Positions 25,565 through 34,182 of a DNA stretch of 64,000 bases are shown here, in pieces. Source of the DNA: Bacteroidales bacterium F22 (GTDB lineage: Bacteria; Bacteroidota; Bacteroidia; Bacteroidales; Bacteroidaceae). The notes beneath the pieces are model-generated. The model saw nothing but the letters and a program-made list of their open reading frames with translations. It had not been told where the DNA came from and made no database searches. Every line of letters begins with the position of its first letter. Position 1 is the stretch's first letter. Position numbers and translations under genes: made by a program. The stretch lies in assembly GCA_029541985.1 (NCBI GenBank), contig CP095414.1:2343001-2407000 (forward strand), given 5' to 3'.

Positions 25565-25687
25565 TATCCACTGTTACTCGCAGTATAACGACCGTTTAGT
25601 ATCTAAATTGATGAGATTCTCTTGTGTGAGACTACTCATTAGTTGACTAAAACAAATAAGAAAGTAAACGAATTAAAGAATAAAACA

Positions 25688-26563
25688 ATGTCAAGACTTG
25701 ATTTTGATTCCCTATTAGAGGCTGGTAGCCACTTCGGACACCTTACAAGAAAGTGGAACCCTGCAATGGCCCCTTATATTTTCATGGAACGCAATGGTAT
25801 TCATATCATTGACCTTCATAAAACAATAGCAAAAGTTGATGAAGCTGCTGAAGCTCTCAAGGAAATTGCTAAAAGAGGACGTGATATCCTTTTTGTTGCT
25901 ACTAAAAAACAAGCAAAAGAAGTTTGTGCTGAAAGCGCAAAATCGGTTAATATGCCATACGTTGTAGAACGTTGGCCTGGAGGTATGCTTACCAACTTCC
26001 CAACTATCCGTAAAGCAATCAAAAAGATGGCTACTATTGATAAGTTGACTGCTGATGGTACATATTCTAACTTATCTAAACGTGAGGTTCTTCAGATTTC
26101 TCGTCAACGTGCAAAATTAGAGAGCACACTTGGTTCTATCGCAAAGATGAATCACTTGCCTGCTGCTTTGTTTATCGTCGACGTAATGAAAGAACGTATT
26201 GCTGTACGTGAGGCTCAGATCTTAGGTATCCCTGTATTTGCTATCGTAGATACAAATTCTAATCCTGCTCCTGTTGACTTCGTTATCCCAGCTAATGATG
26301 ATGCTACTAAATCTGTTGAAGTAATTCTAAAAGCAGTTAGTGCAGCTATCGCTGAAGGTTTGGAAGAACGTAAAGCAGAGCGCGTAGATCGTGAAGCTGC
26401 TGCTGAAAAAGCTCCTCGTCGTACACGTCGTGCACGTACTGAAAAAGGAACAGAAGAAACTGCTCAGGCAGCTGCTCCTGAAGCAAAAGCTACAACTGAA
26501 GCAGCACCTGCTCCTGAGGCTGTTGCCGCTCCAGCAGAGGAAACTCCAGCTACAGAAGCTTAA
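25688..26563 (+). CDS. rpsB: 30S ribosomal protein S2 with Ala/Glu-rich tail
   Basis: The ATG at 25688 gives MSRLDFDSLLEAGSHFGHLT, the family start; a TTG 15 codons upstream is in frame but unlikely. The S2 core (about 1-225) contains WNPAMAPYIFMERNGIHIIDL and PVFAIVDTNSNPAPVDFVIPANDDA. A further 65 or so residues form a basic patch (RRTRRART) and an Ala/Glu/Pro-rich tail, which is beyond the normal S2 end. The 123-base gap from rpsI shows only weak short hairpins. Confidence 0.96.
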   Translation: MSRLDFDSLLEAGSHFGHLTRKWNPAMAPYIFMERNGIHIIDLHKTIAKVDEAAEALKEIAKRGRDILFVATKKQAKEVCAESAKSVNMPYVVERWPGGMLTNFPTIRKAIKKMATIDKLTADGTYSNLSKREVLQISRQRAKLESTLGSIAKMNHLPAALFIVDVMKERIAVREAQILGIPVFAIVDTNSNPAPVDFVIPANDDATKSVEVILKAVSAAIAEGLEERKAERVDREAAAEKAPRRTRRARTEKGTEETAQAAAPEAKATTEAAPAPEAVAAPAEETPATEA

Positions 26564-26575
26564 TAGCTAACAAAT

Positions 26576-26647
26576 TGTCAACTATCTCTACAGAGCCTCT
26601 TTTTAGGAAAAGGTAGTAAGAGGTAGTTGACATTTGTATTTTTTTTA
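26576..26647 (+). terminator. Attenuator or partial terminator between rpsB and tsf
   Basis: A 14-bp stem (26576-26589 with 26619-26632, one G-U) encloses a second small hairpin and is followed by TTTGTA and a run of eight T. Because tsf starts only 37 bases later and shows no promoter, it probably reduces tsf transcription rather than ending the operon. Confidence 0.65.
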
Positions 26648-26683
26648 GATTAAACAGAAACAATAATATAATAACATAAAATT

Positions 26684-27508
26684 ATGGCTGTATCAATAAA
26701 AGATATTCAGCACCTTCGTAAGATGTCTGGTGCTGGTATGATGGACTGTAAAAATGCTTTGAACGAAGTTAATGGTGATTTCGAATTAGCAATGGAAATC
26801 ATTCGTAAAAAAGGACAAGCAATAGCTGCAAAACGTTCTGAACGTGAAACTTCTGAAGGTTGTGTATTAGCTAAGTCTGTTGACGGATATGCTGCAATGA
26901 TTGCTTTGAAGTGCGAAACTGACTTCGTAGCAAAAAATGCTGACCACATCAAAATGACTCAAGATATTCTTGATTTAGCTATCGAGAACCGTTGTAAAGC
27001 AATCGAAGAAGTGAAAGCTCTTCCTTACGATGGTGCTACAGTAGCTGACAAAGTTATCGAGCGTTCTGGTATCTGTGGTGAAAAGACTGAACTAGACGGC
27101 TACCTATTTGTTACAGGTGATACTACTGTTGCTTATATCCATAATGGAAATAAATTGGCAACAATCGTAGCGCTTAATCAACCAGGTGTTGATGAACACG
27201 TAGCTAAAGATATCGCTATGCAAGTAGCTGCAATGAATCCAATTTCTGTAACTCCTGAAACAGTTCCTGCTGAAGTATTGGAAGAAGAGAAGAAGATTGC
27301 TGCAGATAAGGCTCGTCAAGAAGGTAAACCAGAGAATTTGATTCCACGTATTGCTGAAGGTCGTATCAAGAAATTCTACAAGGAAGTTTGTCTTCTAAAC
27401 CAAGAATACGTAAAAGATAGTAAGATGACTATCGCTCAGTTCCTAGACGGTGCTAGCAAAGGTCTTACAGTTGTTGATTTCAAACGTTTCACTTTGAACG
27501 CTGAATAA
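26684..27508 (+). CDS. tsf: Elongation factor Ts
   Basis: 274 residues. The N-terminal UBA-like domain reads IQHLRKMSGAGMMDCKNALNE, followed by the core with ALKCETDFVAKN (the TDFVA motif that inserts into EF-Tu) and the coiled coil. EF-Ts exchanges GDP for GTP on EF-Tu. It is the last gene of the ribosomal operon. Confidence 0.97.
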   Translation: MAVSIKDIQHLRKMSGAGMMDCKNALNEVNGDFELAMEIIRKKGQAIAAKRSERETSEGCVLAKSVDGYAAMIALKCETDFVAKNADHIKMTQDILDLAIENRCKAIEEVKALPYDGATVADKVIERSGICGEKTELDGYLFVTGDTTVAYIHNGNKLATIVALNQPGVDEHVAKDIAMQVAAMNPISVTPETVPAEVLEEEKKIAADKARQEGKPENLIPRIAEGRIKKFYKEVCLLNQEYVKDSKMTIAQFLDGASKGLTVVDFKRFTLNAE

Positions 27509-27525
27509 ACATTTCTTTGAGATAT

Positions 27526-27564
27526 AAAAAGAGCACCAAGAATTTTCTTGGTGCTCTTTTTTTT
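27526..27564 (+). terminator. Terminator of the ribosomal protein operon
   Basis: A 15-bp perfect stem (27526-27540 with 27547-27561) and T run to 27564. Confidence 0.9.
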
Positions 27565-27590
27565 GCTGTTAGTGTTATTTCTTACTGCAA

Positions 27591-27947
27591 CTATCCTTTA
27601 GCTTTAGTATTGGTATAGCCATCCTTGATGAGTAAATCAACCACACGCTGTTTATGGTCTCCTTGTATTAGAATCTCTCCATCTTTAGCACTACCGCCAA
27701 CTCCACATTTTGATTTTAGCCATTTTCCAAGAGCTTTCAAATCATCTTCGTTACCAGAGAAACCAGTTATAAGAGTAACTGTCTTTCCTCCTCTTTGTTT
27801 ACGATCGATTTCGACTCTTAATCGTTGTTGATTCTTATTGGGTGTATCTTCTGTATCTGACTCTTCTGTTTCATATTTAAAATCAGGATTTGTGCTATAT
27901 ACGACGGAAAGTCTATCTTTCCAGCTTTCTTGTTTGTTCTTTGCCAT
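27591..27947 (-). CDS. SUI1/eIF1-like translation factor (YciH family)
   Basis: 118 residues. A variable charged N-terminus precedes the SUI1 domain (about 45-115): RKQRGGKTVTLITGFSG, LKSKCGVGGSAKDGEI and the closing HKQRVVDLLIKDGY are diagnostic. In E. coli YciH affects the accuracy of initiation under stress; the role here is inferred to be similar. It is a single gene, divergent from rex. Confidence 0.9.
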   Translation of the reverse strand: MAKNKQESWKDRLSVVYSTNPDFKYETEESDTEDTPNKNQQRLRVEIDRKQRGGKTVTLITGFSGNEDDLKALGKWLKSKCGVGGSAKDGEILIQGDHKQRVVDLLIKDGYTNTKAKG

Positions 27948-28095
27948 CAGTTTCTGAATTAATTAATGATTAGATACTATTTCTATCTACTAATAATGCT
28001 CAATTGATATAATAAGGTAGATGCATAATAATGAAAAATAGTTACCAAATATACAATTTCCGTGGTAAGACCACAACTTTTACCTTATAATTCAT

Positions 28096-28103
28096 TACTT
28101 TTG
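28096..28103 (+). promoter_or_regulatory. rex: -7 box for rex and downstream genes
   Basis: TACTTTTG matches TAnnTTTG, 36 bases before rex. No TTTG -33 box. I did not find a convincing Rex operator palindrome here. Confidence 0.5.
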
Positions 28104-28138
28104 TGTCTGTGGCACTATATGTATGAAGTTTCAAACTT

Positions 28139-28828
28139 ATGAATGATAATATTAAACAAATCTCTAAGATACCAGAACCAAGTTTACGACGTTTGCCTTG
28201 GTACTTGTCTTGTGTAAAACTCAAGGCTAAAGATGGGGATAAATATATCTCTTCAACACAAATATCAAGAAAGACGGGAATAGATGCTAGTCAAATAGCT
28301 AAGGACATGAGTTATATTAGTATAAGCGGTCGCACACGAGTAGGGTACGACGTAGCAGAACTAATTCGAGTTTTAGAAGAATTTCTTGGCTTTACTTCCT
28401 GTCACAATGCTTTTATTTGCGGCGTTGGTAGTCTAGGTGGAGCTTTGCTAGGTGATTCTGGTTTGATGCATTTTGGGTTACATATTGTTGCAGGTTTTGA
28501 TGTGGACCCCAAGCTAGTAGGACACACCATTTCGGGTGTTCCAATTTATCATATGGATGATCTGAAAAGATATGTAAGCAAGCACCATGTACAGATAGGG
28601 GTACTAACAGTTCCGATTGACAAGGCACAGAAGGTGACTAATCAGATGACGAAGTCAGGTATCAAAGCTGTATGGAATTTCACCCCTTTTCGGATTAGAG
28701 TTCCGGAAGGGATTGTTGTACAAAACACGTCACTATATGCACATCTTGCAGTCATGTTTAATCGACTGAATAGTCAAAATATAGAGAATGATAATTCTCA
28801 CAAGATTGCTTTAGACGATCAAGAATAA
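28139..28828 (+). CDS. rex: Redox-sensing transcriptional repressor Rex
   Basis: 229 residues. A winged-helix N-terminus (about 10-80; IPEPSLRRLPWYLSCVK and the SSTQISRKTGIDASQIAKDMSYI helices) precedes a Rossmann domain with GVGSLGGALL as the dinucleotide-binding loop, then FDVDPKLVG. Rex senses NADH/NAD+ and represses fermentation or respiration genes when NADH is low. The D-lactate dehydrogenase at 53514 would be a natural target but no operator was confirmed. It starts a run of closely spaced genes to xseA. Confidence 0.95.
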   Translation: MNDNIKQISKIPEPSLRRLPWYLSCVKLKAKDGDKYISSTQISRKTGIDASQIAKDMSYISISGRTRVGYDVAELIRVLEEFLGFTSCHNAFICGVGSLGGALLGDSGLMHFGLHIVAGFDVDPKLVGHTISGVPIYHMDDLKRYVSKHHVQIGVLTVPIDKAQKVTNQMTKSGIKAVWNFTPFRIRVPEGIVVQNTSLYAHLAVMFNRLNSQNIENDNSHKIALDDQE

Positions 28829-28840
28829 TATAAGGATAGA

Positions 28841-29458
28841 ATGAAAATTATTTGTGTAGGGATGAATTATAAGAGTCATTTACCAGAACTTTCTGGTCGT
28901 CTTGATTCTAGTTCAGAACCAGTGATTTTTTTGAAACCAGATTCTGCTATACTTAAAGATGGTCGTCCCTTCTTTATTCCAGAATTTAGTAAGCAAATAG
29001 AATACGAAGCCGAATTGGTCGTACTTATCACGCGAGTGGGGAAACATATCTCAGAGCGTTTTGCTCATCGTTATTATGATAAAGTCACGATAGGAGTTGA
29101 TTTGACAGCTCGTGATTTACAGGAAAGAGCTCGGACCGAAGGAATGCCTTGGGAATTATCTAAAGGATTTGATGGCAGTGCTGTCTTAGGGAAATGGATA
29201 GATCGAAACAGACTACAACATCCCGATGAGATCTCTTTCCATCTTGATATAAATAAACAAACAGTGCAGACCGGTTTGCAGAGTGATATGATACATTCTA
29301 TAGATAAGGTCATAGCCTATATCAGTCAATTTATGACTCTAAAGATGGGCGATATTATATTTACTGGTACTCCATCGGGAGTCGGTAAATTAGAATTGAA
29401 CCAGCATATCGATGGATATCTGGAAGATCAAAAGCTATTGTCTTTTGATATACGTTAG
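28841..29458 (+). CDS. Fumarylacetoacetate hydrolase (FAH) family protein
   Basis: 205 residues, the short single-domain form. Metal ligands are seen in IEYEAELVVLI (Glu-x-Glu) and the Asp of GVDLTARDLQ; KGFDGSAVLG and IFTGTPSGVG are conserved family blocks. Members act as acylpyruvases, oxaloacetate decarboxylases/tautomerases or hydratases in aromatic degradation. Nothing nearby supports aromatic catabolism, so a housekeeping oxaloacetate or acylpyruvate role is more likely. It lies 12 bases after rex. Confidence 0.88.
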   Translation: MKIICVGMNYKSHLPELSGRLDSSSEPVIFLKPDSAILKDGRPFFIPEFSKQIEYEAELVVLITRVGKHISERFAHRYYDKVTIGVDLTARDLQERARTEGMPWELSKGFDGSAVLGKWIDRNRLQHPDEISFHLDINKQTVQTGLQSDMIHSIDKVIAYISQFMTLKMGDIIFTGTPSGVGKLELNQHIDGYLEDQKLLSFDIR

Positions 29459-29502
29459 GTACAAACAAGTAGCTGTAGCAAAGCACTACAATAAAAAAAG
29501 AT

Positions 29503-29979
29503 ATGAATATTCGTGTAGGCATGGGCTACGATGTCCATCAATTAGTTGAAAACAGAGAACTTTGGTTAGGTGGAATAAATATACCACATACTCTAGGCTT
29601 AAAAGGGCATAGTGATGCCGATGTGCTGATACATGCTATCTGCGATGCGCTGCTCGGTGCAGCCAATATGCGTGATATCGGCTTTCATTTTCCAGATACG
29701 AGCAACGATTTTCTCGATATAGATAGCAAAATATTACTTAGTAAAACAATTGCACTTATCGCTACAAAGGGGTATAAAGTAGGCAACATAGATGCTACAA
29801 TCTGTGCCGAAGAACCCAAATTAAAAAAATATATACCATCGATGTGTGAGGTATTAGCACACGTGATGGAAGTTGACTTAGATGCTATAAGCATCAAAGC
29901 TACCACGACAGAAAAGCTCGGATTTACAGGGCGACAAGAAGGAATCAGTGCCTATACAACGGTATTGATAAGTAAGTAA
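29503..29979 (+). CDS. ispF: 2-C-methyl-D-erythritol 2,4-cyclodiphosphate synthase
   Basis: 158 residues, normal trimeric IspF. Zinc ligands lie in GYDVHQL and the later His of GHSDADVLIHAICDALLG; FPDTS follows and the end carries EKLGFTGRQEGISA, the CDP-binding loop. It forms MEcPP in the non-mevalonate isoprenoid pathway in the cytoplasm. The gene lies 44 bases after the FAH gene. Confidence 0.97.
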   Translation: MNIRVGMGYDVHQLVENRELWLGGINIPHTLGLKGHSDADVLIHAICDALLGAANMRDIGFHFPDTSNDFLDIDSKILLSKTIALIATKGYKVGNIDATICAEEPKLKKYIPSMCEVLAHVMEVDLDAISIKATTTEKLGFTGRQEGISAYTTVLISK

Positions 29980-30000
29980 TTAAAAAAAGAAAGGATTGTT

Positions 30001-31101
30001 ATGGATAACAACTCAAAAAGAGTCCTCTTAGGATATAGTGGAGGTATAGATAGTACTGCAGTTGCATTGATGTTGCAAGAAGAAGGTTATACCGTGATTG
30101 GTGTGACCATGCGTGTATGGGATTCTCCCCAATTAAATGCATCAATAGAAGAAGCCGTTAGTATGGCTAAAAAGATAGGTATCGAACATTACGTAGCCGA
30201 TGTGCGTGAAGCATTTCGTGAGCAAGTAATTCAATTTTTTATCGATGAATATAAAGCAGGACGCACACCTAACCCATGTGTGATGTGTAATCCTTTGTTT
30301 AAGTTCAAACTACTTAACCAATGGGCTGATGAATATAACTGTGCGACTATATCAACAGGACATTACGCAACAATAGTTCATGACGGAGGAAAATATTTCA
30401 TTGAAACTGGAAATGATGAAAAGAAAGACCAATCTTATTTCCTTTGGAGACTCAGTCAAGCACAGTTAAGTAAACTTCGTTTCCCCCTTTCCTCATTCAC
30501 CAAACCATTGGTTCGTGAATATCTCGAAAAGAAAGGATATACTCAGAAAGCATCAGGTGGCGAGAGTATGGAAGTATGCTTCATCTCTGGAGACTATCGT
30601 AATTTTTTACGTGAACAAGCTCCCGAAATAGATAAAGAAATCGGAGAAGGACTATTCGTCGATACTGAAGGTCATAAGTTGGGTATGCATAAAGGAGCCC
30701 CATATTATACTGTAGGACAGCGAAGAGGATTAGATCTTGCTTTGGGATATCCAGCGTATGTCATCAAAATAAATTCAGATCGCAATACCATCATGGTCGG
30801 TGATTCTTCAAAGTTGATGACCAAATACATGATAATCAACGAACCAAAGATTGTAGATATGCCATCTCTTTTGGAATGCAAAGATTTGACTGTACGCATT
30901 CGTTATCATGGTACCCCCCTTCCTTGTAGAGTCGCAGCACTCGATGACGGTCGTATGATTGTTCGATTTGAGGAAGAAGCATCAGCAGTGACACCAGGTC
31001 AATCAGCAGTCTTTTATGTAGGGAAACGCATGCTTGGAGGCGCTTTCATAGCAGACCAAAAAGGAGCTAATTACTGGGGTAGTCAGGCATTTCCTGAGTA
31101 A
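30001..31101 (+). CDS. mnmA: tRNA-specific 2-thiouridylase MnmA
   Basis: 366 residues. The PP-loop is SGGIDS near residue 15; the two catalytic cysteines lie in TPNPCVMCN and [15 protein letters not shown] and the C-terminal beta-barrel ([13 protein letters not shown]) are intact. It thiolates U34 of Lys, Glu and Gln tRNAs. Bacteroidota often carry two such genes; only one is seen here. Confidence 0.95.
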   Translation: MDNNSKRVLLGYSGGIDSTAVALMLQEEGYTVIGVTMRVWDSPQLNASIEEAVSMAKKIGIEHYVADVREAFREQVIQFFIDEYKAGRTPNPCVMCNPLFKFKLLNQWADEYNCATISTGHYATIVHDGGKYFIETGNDEKKDQSYFLWRLSQAQLSKLRFPLSSFTKPLVREYLEKKGYTQKASGGESMEVCFISGDYRNFLREQAPEIDKEIGEGLFVDTEGHKLGMHKGAPYYTVGQRRGLDLALGYPAYVIKINSDRNTIMVGDSSKLMTKYMIINEPKIVDMPSLLECKDLTVRIRYHGTPLPCRVAALDDGRMIVRFEEEASAVTPGQSAVFYVGKRMLGGAFIADQKGANYWGSQAFPE

Positions 31102-31176
31102 CTAGTATCATTGATAATGAAAATAAATTTAATGAGTACCAATTATAATTTTGAAAGAACATTCATTATTCGTACT

Positions 31177-32673
31177 ATGTCAAGGCATATAAACTATGCC
31201 TTGGCTTTTTTAGTACTATTTTGTCTGTCTATAGTTACCCCTTATGCAGCAAATCGAGTTCGTCAAAAAGATACGGCGGCTCAAAATGAAACTTACTATC
31301 GCTATAGAGTTTCTTTGCGTGATAAACAGCTTACCCATTATTCGATTGAATGTCCCGAAGTATACCTATCAGCCAAATCTATCGCCAGACGTAAGCGTTT
31401 TGATTTGCCAGTGGACAGCACCGACTTGCCCGTATGTCAAGAGTACAAGAAGCAAATACGCGCACTCGGATTCCCTATCGTGTTGGAATCAAAATGGCAA
31501 AATACAGTCGTCATAGCAGTGACAGATACTTCTGGACTCGTAGGACTACGTCAACTGCCCTTCGTCTCAAAGATACGTAGAGTCTTTTCTTCAGCAAATA
31601 CTTCTGGAGAAGCCACCAATTCATTGGAAGAGTCATCTCTTTACAAACGTCAAACGCTAATCAAGACTGTACAGTCCACAAGGGATGTGAGTTATTATGG
31701 CTATGCCCATGAGCAGACCAAGATGACCAAACGTGACACCCTCAATGCGCTAGGATACACCGGACGTGGTATATCTGTAGCAGTCATCGATGCCGGTTTT
31801 CAAAATGTAGATGCCTTGCCAGCTTTTAAGCATCTCGATGTAGCTGGTACCCGCAACTTTAACCGTACCTGCATCAGTTCTCTGAAGAACGGAGCTCTTC
31901 CAGATGACCATGTTTATGACAAGAGTGAACATGGAACAAAAGTACTGTCATGTATGGCGAGCGATTCCCCCCATAAGATAGTCGGTACCGCCTATGATGC
32001 CACCTATTATCTCATTCGTTCAGAAGACGAAATGACTGAAAGTTTATATGAGATGGATACCTATGCTGCTGCATTGGAATATGCAGATAGTGTAGGCGTT
32101 CAGTTGATAAATAGTTCGCTTGGTTATTTCTCTTTCGATGATTCAAGAGACAACCTCCGTCTTCGTGACTTAGACGGTGAATCCACCTTCATCTCCCGTC
32201 AAGCAAGCATGGTCGCAAGTAAAGGCATGTTATTAGTCTGCAGTGCAGGAAATAGTGGTGATGATGCTTGGAAAAAGATCACCCCACCTGCAGATGCAAA
32301 GAACGTATTAGTCGTAGGAGCAGTACGAAAAGATAGTTTGCTAGCTGCCTTTTCCTCTGTAGGATGCACAGTAGATGGGCGAATCGTTCCTTCAGTTGTA
32401 ACCCAAGGTGAAGACTTAGCTGTTTTGAGTTCTAGCGGTTGGGTTACCCATGCGAGTGGAACAAGCTTTGCCGCGCCACAAATAGCCGCTGCATTGACTT
32501 GTATGATGCAAGCCTACCCTGATATTTCGCCCACGCAATGGATAGCATTAGTTGAACATTGCAGTAATTTATCAGAATTCCCTAATAATATTTATGGATA
32601 TGGTATCCCAAATTTCAAAAAACTTTATATCTTGTTGCAAAAGCACAAAGTAAGCTCGATTCTTCATGATTAA
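31177..32673 (+). CDS. Secreted S8 (subtilisin-family) serine peptidase
   Basis: The ATG at 31177 (MSRHINYALAFLVLFC) directly starts a signal peptide; the open frame reaches 66 bases further up, but that part is not signal-like. In the 498-residue product the triad is Asp205 in VIDAGF, His252 in SEHGTKV and Ser430 in GTSFAAP, and Asn of the oxyanion hole lies in CSAGNSGDD. The about 180-residue region between signal and Asp looks like a propeptide. It is exported, with substrate unknown. Position between mnmA and xseA is a common Bacteroidales arrangement as far as I recall. Confidence 0.9.
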   Translation: MSRHINYALAFLVLFCLSIVTPYAANRVRQKDTAAQNETYYRYRVSLRDKQLTHYSIECPEVYLSAKSIARRKRFDLPVDSTDLPVCQEYKKQIRALGFPIVLESKWQNTVVIAVTDTSGLVGLRQLPFVSKIRRVFSSANTSGEATNSLEESSLYKRQTLIKTVQSTRDVSYYGYAHEQTKMTKRDTLNALGYTGRGISVAVIDAGFQNVDALPAFKHLDVAGTRNFNRTCISSLKNGALPDDHVYDKSEHGTKVLSCMASDSPHKIVGTAYDATYYLIRSEDEMTESLYEMDTYAAALEYADSVGVQLINSSLGYFSFDDSRDNLRLRDLDGESTFISRQASMVASKGMLLVCSAGNSGDDAWKKITPPADAKNVLVVGAVRKDSLLAAFSSVGCTVDGRIVPSVVTQGEDLAVLSSSGWVTHASGTSFAAPQIAAALTCMMQAYPDISPTQWIALVEHCSNLSEFPNNIYGYGIPNFKKLYILLQKHKVSSILHD

Positions 32674-32719
32674 TTGCCTTTTTCAGGAATAAAAGAGATC
32701 TCTTTAGCTTGCAGATAAA

Positions 32720-34093
32720 ATGATCGTTATGACTGAATCACGCACACTATTAGAATTAACAACCCAAATCAAAGAAACCATAATGGGAGGGATGCCACTC
32801 GACTATTGGGTGGTAGCTGAGACGAGCGATTTGCGTACCAATGCGTCTGGGCATTGCTATTTAGAATTTATTCAATACGATGCCGAACGTCGTTATGCAC
32901 AAGCTAAGATACGCGGGGTCATTTGGGCCTCTACCTATATCCGGATGAAGGAATATTTCTTCCGCGAGACAGGGCAGCAGCTAGCTTCGGGGATGCAAGT
33001 GATGGTACGCGTAAGAGTTCAGTTTCACCAATCATATGGAATCAGTTTAGTGGTCAATAATATCGACCCTACATATACCCTCGGTGACGCTGCAAGACGG
33101 CGAAAAGAAATCCTGAAAAAACTCACTCTCTCAGGAGTCATTGATGATAACAAAACGCTTGAACTACCTTATATATTAAAGAGAATAGCAGTCATTTCTA
33201 GTGCGTCTGCTGCTGGATATGGAGACTTTGTCAACCAGCTAAACACCAATCCTATGGGTTACGCGTTCGACATCACTCTCTATCAAGCCATGATGCAAGG
33301 AGGCAAAGTAGAAGAGACGGTGACAGATGCCTTGGAGCATATTCTCGATTCAGGTATACCCTATGATATTGTAGTACTCATTCGCGGAGGAGGTGCCAGT
33401 TCTGACCTCTCCGATTTTGATAATTACAATCTAGCTCTTGCCTGTGCACAATATCCTATTCCAATTATGGTCGGGATAGGTCATGAGCGCGATGAAACCG
33501 TACTTGATTTTGTAGCCGCCGTACGTGTCAAGACACCAACCGCAGCAGCAGCTTATCTCATCGACCGTATGGATCAAGCCTCTTCCCAACTAGAATCTTT
33601 GGCAGACCAACTACGTTTCAAGAGCCAAGATACTATCCAATTATCTAAGCAAATAGTACAAGATTATTCTTCTTTGATTCCCCGTTTAGCCAATGAAAAA
33701 ATTCATCTAGCCAAACAACGATTACAATCCACCAATCAATATTTGATGAGTCAAGTGCGGAAAGTAATCACTGAAGGACACGAAAGACTATTACGTGAAG
33801 AACAACACCTCAAATATCTTCCAGAACGGTATATAACCAATGGCCGTATCACCCTTGATTCCACAGAACAACGCCTCGGCTATCAAGCCGAAAGATTGCT
33901 AACCAAATATCGTAATCATTTAGACATGGTTGCCCAAAGACTAGATGACAGCTCTCCACAACGAGCATTAGAGCGCGGCTATACACTGACTCTCCAAGAT
34001 GGTAAAGTAGTGAAGGATTTCAATTCTTTGCCCCCTGGAACAACCATCACAACCCGTTGGCTAAAAGGAGAGCGAGAGAGTAAGCTCTTATAA
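32720..34093 (+). CDS. xseA: Exodeoxyribonuclease VII large subunit
   Basis: 457 residues; an ATG nine bases downstream is an alternative start. The OB domain (about 10-115) has DYWVVAETSDLRTNASGHCYLEF; the catalytic core has ISSASAAGYGDFVNQL, VLIRGGGASSDLSDFDN and GIGHERDETVLDFVA; long coiled-coil helices follow; the end has RALERGYTLTLQDGKVV. The enzyme degrades single-stranded DNA with several XseB subunits. xseB, normally next door, is absent: only 31 bases separate this stop from the next promoter. Confidence 0.95.
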   Translation: MIVMTESRTLLELTTQIKETIMGGMPLDYWVVAETSDLRTNASGHCYLEFIQYDAERRYAQAKIRGVIWASTYIRMKEYFFRETGQQLASGMQVMVRVRVQFHQSYGISLVVNNIDPTYTLGDAARRRKEILKKLTLSGVIDDNKTLELPYILKRIAVISSASAAGYGDFVNQLNTNPMGYAFDITLYQAMMQGGKVEETVTDALEHILDSGIPYDIVVLIRGGGASSDLSDFDNYNLALACAQYPIPIMVGIGHERDETVLDFVAAVRVKTPTAAAAYLIDRMDQASSQLESLADQLRFKSQDTIQLSKQIVQDYSSLIPRLANEKIHLAKQRLQSTNQYLMSQVRKVITEGHERLLREEQHLKYLPERYITNGRITLDSTEQRLGYQAERLLTKYRNHLDMVAQRLDDSSPQRALERGYTLTLQDGKVVKDFNSLPPGTTITTRWLKGERESKLL

Positions 34094-34124
34094 GTTTTAT
34101 CTATTGATAAATAGAATCTATCTG

Positions 34125-34156
34125 TTTGTTCTATGCGTTTATCTGTGCTATCTTTG
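34125..34156 (+). promoter_or_regulatory. Promoter of the RND efflux operon
   Basis: TTTG (34125-34128), 20 bp, TATCTTTG (34149-34156): an exact Bacteroidetes promoter 27 bases before the TolC-type gene. Confidence 0.85.
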
Positions 34157-34182
34157 CAGTAGTTAAGAAAAAAATAAATGAT

